In this document: in pieces, positions 56,323-64,000 of the stretch | Layout: each line of letters starts with the position of its first letter | Position numbering within the stretch: position 1 is the stretch's first letter | Source: Budorcas taxicolor | Taxonomy: Eukaryota > Chordata > Mammalia > Artiodactyla > Bovidae | Reading direction: 5' to 3' | DNA: 64,000 bases | NCBI RefSeq assembly: GCF_023091745.1 | Contig: NC_068930.1 | Span: forward strand, 11,368,262-11,432,261 | Notes under the pieces: model-generated | The model's database searches: none | Told to the model about the DNA's origin: nothing | What the model saw: the letters and a program-made list of their open reading frames with translations, nothing else | Made by a program: the position numbers and the translations under genes

Positions 56323-58082
56323 AAGGTGGCAAGAATACACAGAAGAACTGTACAAAAAAGATCTTCACGACCCAGATAATCATGATGGTGTGATCACTCA
56401 CCTAGAGCCAGACATCCTGGAATGTGAAGTCAAGGGGGCCTTAGAAAGCATCACTATGAACAAAGCTAGTGGAGGTGATGGAATTCCAGTTGAGCTATTT
56501 CAAATCCTGAAAGATGATGCTGTGAAAGTGCTGCACTCAATATGCCAGCAAATTTGGAAAACTCAGCAGTGGCCATGAGACTGGAAAAGGTCAGTTTTCA
56601 TTCCAATCCCAAAGAAAGGCAATGCCAAAGAATGCTCAAACTACTGCACAATTGCACTCATCTCACACACTAGTAAAGTAATGCTCAAAATCCTCCAAGT
56701 CAGGCTTCAGCAATATGTGAATGGTGAACTTCCAGATGTTCAAGCTGGTTTTAGAAAAGGTAGAGGAACCAGAGATCAAATTGCCAACATCCGCTGGATC
56801 ATGGAAAAAGCAAGAGAGTTCCAGAAAAACATCTATTTCTGCTTTTTTGACTATGCCAAAGCCTTTGACTGTGTGGATCACTATAAACTGTGGAAAATTC
56901 TGAAAGAGATGGGAATACCAGACCGCTTGACCTGCCTCTTGAGAAATCTGTATGCAGGTCAGGAAGCAACAGTTAGAACTGGACATGGAACAGCAGACTT
57001 TTCCAAATAGGAAAAGGAGTACATCAAGGCTGTATATTGTCACCCTACTTATTTAACTTCTATGCAGAGTACAGCATGAGAAACGCTGGACTGGAAGAAG
57101 CACAAGCTGGAATCAAGATGGCCGGGAGAAATATCAAGAACCTCAGATATGCAAATGACACCACCCTTATGGCAGAAAGTGAAGAGGAGCTAAAAAGCCT
57201 CTTGATGAAAGTGAAAGAGGAGAGTGAAAAAGTTGGCTTAAAGCTCAACATTCAGAAAACAAAGATATGGCATCTGATCCCATCACTTCATGGGAAATAG
57301 ATGGGGAAACGGTGGAAACAGTGTCAGACTTTATTTTGGGGGCTCCAAAATCACTGCAGATGGTGATTGCAGCCATGAAATTAAAAGACGCTTACTCCTT
57401 GGAAGAAAAGTTATGACCAACCTAGATAGCATATTGCAAAGCAGAGACATTACTTTGCCAACAAAGGTCTGTCTAGTTAAGGCTGTGGTTTTTCCAGTGG
57501 TCATGTATGGATGTGGGAGTTGGACTGTGAAGAAGGCTGAGCGCTGAAGAATTGATGCTTTTGAACTGTGGTGTTGGAGAAGACTCTTGAGAGTCCCTTG
57601 GACTGCAAGGAGATCCAACCAGTCCATCCTAAAGGAAATCAGTCCCAGGTGTTCTTTGGAAAAGTGAAAGTGAAGTCACTCAGTCGTGTCCGACTCTTAG
57701 CAACCCCATGGACTGTAGCCCACCAGGCTCCTCTGTCCATGGGATTCTCCAGGCAAGAATACTGGAGTGGGTTGCCATTGGAGAAGGAAATGGCAACCCA
57801 CTCCAGTATTCTTTGGAAAGACTGATGCTAAAGCTGAGACTCCAGTACTTTGGCCACCTCATGTGAAGAGTTGACTCATTGGAAAAAACCCTGATGCTGG
57901 GAGGGATTGGGGGCAGGAGAAGGGGACGACAGAGGATGAGATGGCTGGATGGCATCACCGACTCAATGCACATGAGTTTAGGTGAACTCCAGGAGTTGGT
58001 GATGGACAGGGAGGCCTGGCGTGCTGCGACTCATGGGGTCGCAAAGAGTCAGACATGACTGAGCAACTGAACTGAACTGAAA
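56323..58082 (+). mobile_element. BovB LINE, longest copy, sense, RT domain legible
   Basis: About 1.6 kb of BovB (without the nested SINE) starts upstream of the RT core. The frame at 56,246-56,578 contains TMNKASGGDGIPVELFQIL and ends at a stop. The same frame resumes at 56,681-57,010 with DYAKAFDCVDH, an intact catalytic-aspartate motif. A one-base loss near 56,998 then shifts the frame. The catalytic YADD box reads YAND (near 57,150), which would abolish activity. The C-terminal region follows (57,290-57,547), then the interrupting SINE (57,663-57,808) and the tail to gagcaactgaactgaactga. Non-functional. Confidence 0.96.
57663..57808 (-). mobile_element. Fold-back Bov SINE insertion inside BovB
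   Basis: An antisense Bov-tA body (agtgaaagtgaagtcactca onward) ends at gttgccat and then turns back on itself. A 24-base arm at 57,755-57,778 is exactly the reverse complement of 57,790-57,813, with an 11-base loop (tggagaaggaa). ttctttggaaa is duplicated on both sides (57,652-57,662; 57,809-57,819). This resembles 5' inversion (twin priming) during target-primed reverse transcription. Confidence 0.9.
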
Positions 58083-59639
58083 GTGGCATCACAAATTAGC
58101 GCAGGGAAAATGCTTTTCAAATGATGGGATTGAAACAACCAGTATTGTGAAAGATCACAAGAGCTCCAGAGGAGGAAGAGGTCCTCCCCAAGTGGCCTCA
58201 AGGGAAGCACACAGGACCACTGCTCTTGAGTCATAGCTGAGCATGTCACATCTGTGATCGCCGCAGCTGTAGCCAGGGGTCCAGTCTTCCTGGCTGCTCT
58301 TGCCATCTGCATTCTCACCTCCACACTGTTTTGTGCGTCACTTACAAAGAGTCAGACACGACCGAGCGAGTGAACTAACCAACTAAATACATGGACCTAG
58401 TCCACAACTTGTCTTCTCCTTTCCTCCCTCCAAAAGTTTTCTCATCTTGTCCTCTTGATTTCCAGATCCACGATCAGCGAGAACTTCCCCACACCTTCAT
58501 TTCCCTGTGGAACTTTCTCTAGGATGTAGATCCGCTAATAGCCTGGCTATTACCTGAAGACATCTCTACGCTTCTAACACTGCAGGTCTCCCAGGAAAGA
58601 CATATTTATTCATTTTTGCTGATAGTCCCATATTTCATTTTCCGTTTCACAGCATTTCCCTTGTTCCTGGTTAAAAACCACAGCCTTGAAAGCTGCGCCA
58701 TTCTGCAGGGTCTCTGCTGTCATCCCCATGTCCTAGGCATTCATCCTCTGCATATTCTAGTTCTTCGTTTTCCTTTTCATCTTTGATTCTGTTACCATTT
58801 TTGGTGATAACATCATCTTCGCAGGTGAGACATCCAGCATATGGTCACTTGTTTTCCTGACCTCCCCCATGACAGGTGAACTTTACTTCTGTTTGGCTTC
58901 AACCTCACACTCCTAGGTTCCCACCCTGGACCTTTTCTGCTTCTGAAGCCTTTATCTTCAGCGTGCAATGCTCTGACCACACCTCATCTTCTCAGCTCAC
59001 TTACTTGGAACCCAGTCACTATAACTGCTGGCCATTCTGAGAAGTATTTTCTCTCTAACCTTCGGCCCCTATCAAGACTGCTCTTCCTCCATTTCCTTTG
59101 AAAATCTGCCATTATGATCCTGGAAAACAGAGAGCACTGCAAACACACCTTTGTTGGGCTTATCTGGCAAAAACGTAGCTTTGTGTGAACTCAGTTACCC
59201 TGCTGCCTGTTACCTATAGCTAAGGCTTGGAAGTCACCACAGAAAGTATTAATAGCACAGCCCAGCTGACTGGTTTAAATTAGTCACCTCCAAAGAGCAG
59301 AGCTTTCTGGAAGTCCGCTGGTATGTTCCCTGGCATCATCCTCTATTGAAGATCGTTTTTCCTACCATTTCCTTCCGCCTCAAACTCATGTCTTGTCCGA
59401 TCACATCTACACTTGCAGCCGCACTCTTCTTTCCTCCTTCCTCCTTTGTTTTATTGGCAAGAGAGAAAAGCAACCCCTTGTGCTTTGGGTTCCACCTCCT
59501 CTCGCCTTCTCTGGGCGTCTTTCGTCATCCGTGTCCTTTTCGTTAAGGAAGCACACCTGCTGGCACGCAGCTGCATGGTGGTCTCTATCATTCAGAAAAC
59601 GTGGAGTCTAACTTCGCTTGCATCAGACAGCTGTATAGA
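58083..59639. other. Unassigned, pyrimidine-rich sequence
   Basis: A 34-base BovB or Bov-A tail scrap (caaagagtcagacacgaccg near 58,345) is the only repeat recognised. Much of 58,400-59,640 is C/T-rich. The 156-codon frame at 59,413-59,883 reflects this composition and has no domain. Part may be upstream L2 sequence. Confidence 0.4.
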
Positions 59640-61265
59640 TCTCACCTTTTCCCTCTGCACACACTTACGGCCTAAATTCTCTGCAGGAGTCTCTCCACTC
59701 ACAGGCTCTGTTCCTCTCCCTTACCCTCATTTCCTCCCACAAAAGAGGGCAAGACGTGTCCCAACCGCCCCACTGAAGTGGTTTTCAGAGACCCACATGA
59801 GCCCCCTGCTACCAAATTCCGTGGATTTTTCTGTCTGTATTTTAGAGCATCATTTAAAATGTTCTATCCTCGTTTATTCCTGATTTTCCTTCTGTGTCAC
59901 CAACCATCCCTAAGTCACTTTTCTGCCCCTGACACTTCTCCTCCCCTAATCCAGGGCTCAGTCTTGGACTTTCTTCTTGCCTCTGTCTCCCCTCTCTCCT
60001 GGTTCCTCGCACCCAGTCCCATGACTTTACTGATGGAGTTCCAGACATGATGTTCCAAAATATGGCACCTTGCATGCTAGCTGCTTTAAGCTGACAGAAT
60101 CTGAGAAATGGCAGGTTCAGGAAGGAACTTCTGCTGAAACATGTCTTTAGACTCGCATGTGACAGGTACCTTCCTAAACCCAGAGGGAAGTAGCACCCTT
60201 AACTCTGAAGAAGGGAGGCTCAGCGAGGAATCTGAAGGAATGCGTGATTTGCTAAGTTTCCCCCAGTTTACTACGCTTAATTCATACTCTGTCTTATCAC
60301 AGTTTCCATGAGCTTCCACTTTTCCAGTCTTCATCAAATTGAGCATAAGAACACTTAGGTTTAACTTCTGGTCTTTTCCTTATAAAGGCTTCTGTGTCAC
60401 AGAAAACTTGTATCAAATGAATTCACATGCTTTTCTCTAGTTAATCTGTCTTTCACTACGGAGACCCAGCCGAGAACCTAGAAAGGTAAACAGAAAAATA
60501 TATTTTTTCCTTCCCTGCAGTGCTTTATGCTGATGACTCCCAAATTCACACCTTGAGCTCTGACAAACCATCTGAACACCTGGCTAAGGTGTCAACTCCC
60601 CACTTGACAGGATTGTGAGAGGACTCTCTGCCACAGCATGACCAAACAGAGCTTGCGACCCTCTCTATATTCAGTGCAGCCCTTCTCCCAAGTTTTTTTC
60701 TACCTACTCCATCCCCTCTCAGTAAGAAGCAAGCAGGCATCCTTTTACTAGCACAGAAAACCTAGCAGCCATCCTATGGTTTTCCCCTTTTTTTTAATCT
60801 GTCCATTTCTCTCCATCATTGTCTCCTAGATGAGTTAACCTAACCCACATCCACTCATCCACCTACAAATCATGTCCACCCCAGAGTGAGAAGTTCAAAA
60901 TCCCACACTGTATCAGTCCATTCTCCCAGTTAGACACCTCTGAAGAGTTTGCCATAACTTGCTGTAAAATCAAAGCCCTTTATTATGAGCTTCAAGGCTC
61001 ATGATGTAGCTCCCTCCTTCCTCTCCCAAACTCCAAAATCCTTGGAAACCTTTTCGTGCTTCAGGGCCTTTGCACACGCCATGGCTTCTGTTCTCTCAGC
61101 CTTCTGCCTGCCCCGCTCATTCCTATCATTTAGATCTCCTGGTCAAGCACCCCTTTTCCAGAGAAGGCTTCCTTCACTGAGCTTCCTCTCCTAGCATACT
61201 GTCAAACTCCACTATCCTCTCACCCCACTCCTGTGCGCTCTTATATTTCCCCATATCAGTTGGTT
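59640..61265 (+). mobile_element. L2 LINE, long relic with RT box, split
   Basis: The left piece (about 59,640-60,020) includes the L2-like cagggctcagtcttggactt and ctcgcacccagtcccatgac. The right piece (about 60,515-61,265) opens with an RT box that translates as LYADDSQIHT (tatgctgatgactcccaaat at 60,527). It continues into the C-terminal phrases ttcagggcctttgcacacgc, gagaaggcttccttcactga and onward. L2 belongs to the CR1 clade and has long been extinct in placental mammals. About 490 bases of other sequence separate the pieces. Confidence 0.65.
60030..60510. other. Insertion separating the L2 pieces, possibly an LTR
   Basis: Between the L2 parts, gttaatctgtctttcactac and acccagccgagaacctagaa recall the 3' end of an old ERVL-type LTR, but the 5' part is unrecognised. 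No gene is present. Confidence 0.3.
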
Positions 61266-61387
61266 CTGATCATAATGTGAAATACTCTTCATTTTCTCTT
61301 CTGGTAATAAACACTATAGAAATAATCAGAGTCGTGAGAAAAGATTTATGTGCAAGATTGCTTACGTCAGTGTCATTTTATCAGTAT

Positions 61388-61593
61388 GTTGCTGCTGCTG
61401 CTAAGTCGCTTCAGTCGTGTCCGACTCTGTGTGACCCCATCGACGGCAGCCCACCAGGCTCCCATCCCTGGGATTCTCCAGGCAAGAACACTGGAGTGGG
61501 TTGCCATTTCCTTCTCCAATGCAGAAGAGTGAAAAGGGAAAGTGAAGTCGCTCAGTCATGTCCGACTAGTAGCGACTCCATGGACTGCAGCTA
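61388..61593 (-). mobile_element. BOV-A2 SINE, antisense, 5'-truncated
   Basis: Starts with (CTG)n, then aagtcgcttcagtcgtgtcc, the caatgcagaagagtgaaaag linker and part of the other unit, stopping at atggactgcagct. CpG content is high, suggesting a young copy. Confidence 0.95.
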
Positions 61594-61713
61594 AAAAAAG
61601 CATTAAAATAAAACATTTTGAGATAAGTGTAAAGCTCAGTAAATTACAGTATATCCTGAAGACAAAGTATTTGTACCAAGACATTACCACTGTGTTGTTC
61701 AAGAATGGTTGAC

Positions 61714-62219
61714 CATCAATAGAGAAATGGATCAAGGAGGTGTGGTACATTGATACAATGGAGCATTACTCAGTCATTACAAATAAAGAAAGGATGCCAT
61801 TTGCAGCAACATGGATCACCCTAGTGATTGTCATACTGAGTGTAGTAAGCTAGACAGAGAAATATCCTATGACATCCCTTACATGTGCAATCTATAAAGA
61901 AATTATGCAAATGAACTTACTTACAAAACAGAAGGAGACTCATAGTCTCAGAGAATGAACTTACGGTTTCCAGGAGGAAGGATGGGGAAAAGGGATAGTT
62001 AGGGAGTCTGGGATGGACATGTACACACTGCTATATTTCCAAGGACCTACTGTAAAGCACATGGGATTCTGCTCAGTGTCCTGTGGCAGCCTGGATGGGA
62101 GGAGCGTTTAGAGGAGAATGGATGCATGTATATGTATGGCTGAGTCTCTTCTCTGTTCATCTGAAACTATTGCAACATTGTTAATCTGCTATACCCCAAT
62201 ACAAAATAAATATTTTAAA
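61714..62219 (+). mobile_element. L1 3' end, sense, with TSD
   Basis: catcaatagagaaatggatc, acaatggagcattactcagt, tgtggcagcctggatgggag and ctgctataccccaatacaaa show the end of ORF2 and the 3' UTR. It ends in aaaataaatattttaaaa. aatggttgac flanks it at 61,704-61,713 and 62,220-62,229. Confidence 0.92.
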
Positions 62220-62229
62220 AATGGTTGAC

Positions 62230-62720
62230 TTGCTGTTTTAAGTTTTCTGCAACCACAAAAAATGCTACTCTGAACATCTATCTATCTACTTGCCTACATA
62301 CCTGTCTCCCTATTGATATAAGGATATAGTGAACGTGAAAGTGAAGTCGCTCAGTCGTGTCCGACTCTTTGCGACCCCGTGGACTGTAGCCCTCCAGGCT
62401 CCTCTGTCCATGGGATTCTCCAGGCAAGAATATTGGAGTGGGTTGCCATTTCCTTCTCCAGGGGATCTTCCTGACCCAGGGATCGAACCCAGGTCTCCTG
62501 CATGGGAGGCAGACACTTTAACCTCTGAGCCAGCAAGGATATAGTGACTGATGTTTTTATTTTGTAGGTTGGATTCACAAGAGTGGAATTATTGTATTAA
62601 TGCCAAATAGTAGGGCTTTTTTCAAAATTTGAATGGATATTGGCAGACAACCTTCTTAAAATATATTAACCATTCCTACTATTTCACCCTAGTTTTGTGC
62701 ACTGATTGTTTTCAATCTCT
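62230..62720 (-). mobile_element. Old LINE relic, antisense, interrupted by Bov-tA
   Basis: acaaaaaatgctactctgaa, then after the SINE ggattcacaagagtggaatt and gaatggatattggcagacaa follow the same motif order as the relic at 37,780-38,050. The exact family is uncertain. Confidence 0.45.
62333..62534 (-). mobile_element. Bov-tA SINE, antisense, with perfect 13-bp TSD
   Basis: gtgaaagtgaagtcgctcag to acctctgagccagc, slightly short at the head end. aaggatatagtga is duplicated exactly at 62,320-62,332 and 62,535-62,547. Sequence is very close to consensus, so this is one of the youngest SINEs here. Confidence 0.97.
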
Positions 62721-64000
62721 TTATTTTTTCCAGTATTTTATTTAAGAAATGGGATTTTATTGTCTATGTACAGTTCTGTGAATGTCAATAACTTCAGAAA
62801 ACCATGTCCTAATATCCCCTTTGTAACTTATTTTCTGCATTCAATGGTAGGGTCAGGAAGAAGGGGAGGGAGACTTCCAAGCTGGCTCAATAACAACCTC
62901 ACTAACTGAAGTTATTTACTCATCATTATTTTCATAATAGCTAAAATCTGCATACAATTTTCTGTTTATAAAATGCTTTCAAATACATCATCAAATTTAA
63001 TATGAGGTACAAACCATGTGCAAAATGGTCTGTAAAGCACAGAAGTAGCTCATTATGCATAAATATAAAATGCCTTTTACTGCACTGAAGCCTGTCAGGA
63101 GAGAATATGCATTTACTCCCGACTGCTGTCTATAACCCTGATTCAGGAGGAGCCTGGGAGTTGTATGTGTCAATACTTGTGTTGGTAGGCCTATTCCATC
63201 CTCCGACCTTCAGCACAGACTACCTGAAAGGTATCATTCTTGATCCCAAGTGCTATTTGGGGATGCATTTAAATTCTTGATGTGTCTCAAAGCTTGCAAA
63301 AAGCATAGCATCTCAAAGTGCCAATTTCATGCCTACTTCACAGCTCTGCCTTAAGAAGTTGCCACTCTGGGCCTGTGTGGAGAGAGAGAAAGGGCAGCAG
63401 CCCAAACACACAAGACAGGCGAGCTTTATGCACCTGGGCTCCTGCTCACTATGGCACGGCCAAAAGCGTCTCATGAAAACATGGCTTTGTGCCTGCCATT
63501 CCCCCCAAATTAACTGGGGCCCAGTTTGGCACACCAAGAGGCATCCATGAGGTCAAATAAAGAAGAGATCACCTCTCTGGGTCTAGTGTGAGGAGAAAAC
63601 AGCCTTCTGCAGACAAAAACCAGCCTCTGAAAAGGCTCAGCAGGACACAACATCTGAAGGTATTTGCCACTCTCTTGATATTGAAAGTCAAATCGCTCTC
63701 ATTCAGGAGCAAAGCCCATCTTCTCTTTTTATGTCTTCAGTGCTTATTGACAAAAGCAAAGTTAGAATAGTAAAGAGGAATTGTTCTGCTGGGGCTTTCA
63801 TGCGGAGGAGGCTGTGCAGACGGGGCTCAGTGATCCACCCCTGGGGAGGGATGATGGACACGGCAGTGAGACTCAGACGTTGAGAGGGGAAAACGCATTG
63901 TGCTCCACACTTCTGCCTCCTCTTTCTTGTGAGCACTCATAGGACACTGACATGGAAATGGCACCGTGATTTGGGGCCAAGACAATGTACAGTGTCTTCT
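62721..64000. other. Unassigned sequence
   Basis: No gene, RNA or young repeat is recognised in the last 1.3 kb. Short frames on both strands at 63,313-63,550 are mutual shadows without protein features. Confidence 0.45.

Noticed and set aside
59413..59883. 156-codon frame on the plus strand, Ser/Pro/Leu-rich
   Set aside because: Composition follows the C/T-rich DNA; three overlapping frames are open at once, there is no domain, and part lies in L2 sequence.
1..64000. CRISPR array, bacterial operon, phage or plasmid features
   Set aside because: Repeats are dispersed eukaryotic retroposons; there are no regularly spaced direct repeats with unique spacers, no Shine-Dalgarno-led gene strings and no origins.

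Overview
The window is a piece of a ruminant (cattle, sheep, goat or deer type) nuclear chromosome. The diagnosis rests on its repeats. Full and partial Bov-tA and BOV-A2 SINEs, several copies of the RTE-clade LINE BovB, CHR-type tRNA-Glu SINEs and artiodactyl L1 tails occur throughout, together with older mammalian repeats (MIR, L2, MLT1-type LTRs, old L1). I find no protein-coding exon, no functional RNA gene, no CRISPR array and no operon-like layout. The longest open frames are translations of SINE or BovB sequence or chance frames in pyrimidine-rich DNA. Nothing here supports a new enzymatic or defence system; the interest lies in genome architecture and candidate regulatory DNA.

Layout. 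1-12,700 is mostly unassigned sequence with scattered SINEs, one BovB copy (4.8-5.6 kb) and one antisense MLT1-type LTR. It ends in a GC- and CpG-rich block (11.94-12.34 kb) with a perfect NRF1 palindrome, an ETS-like site and a good splice-donor match, which is the best promoter candidate in the window. 12.7-24.8 kb is one old L1, antisense, blown apart by successive insertions (BovB, a CHR SINE that itself carries a 4.1-kb L1, a second L1 carrying BovB and BOV-A2, and an MLT1 LTR). 24.8-27.1 kb is another antisense L1. 27.1-33.1 kb is L2, MLT1 LTRs, MIR, and two L1 tails packed with SINEs.

33-41 kb mixes unassigned DNA with two BovB 3' ends and several SINEs. From 40.85 to 51.56 kb no ruminant SINE or BovB is visible (10.7 kb), although elsewhere they occur about every 1-2 kb. 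This interval holds a 19/19 match to the CTCF consensus at 43,816 and a stretch near 49.6-50.2 kb that looks like conserved non-coding DNA. 51.5-64 kb returns to repeats: a 1.8-kb BovB copy carrying a fold-back SINE insertion, a long L2 relic with a recognisable reverse-transcriptase box, and an L1 tail inserted in an older LINE.

There are no genes to relate in a pathway. The repeats do give a relative history: old L1, L2, MIR and MLT1 first, then CHR SINEs and artiodactyl L1, then BovB, Bov-tA and BOV-A2. Several insertions keep target-site duplications (TSDs) that make the order explicit. Family names were assigned by eye from remembered consensus features, so subfamily labels and boundaries are approximate.
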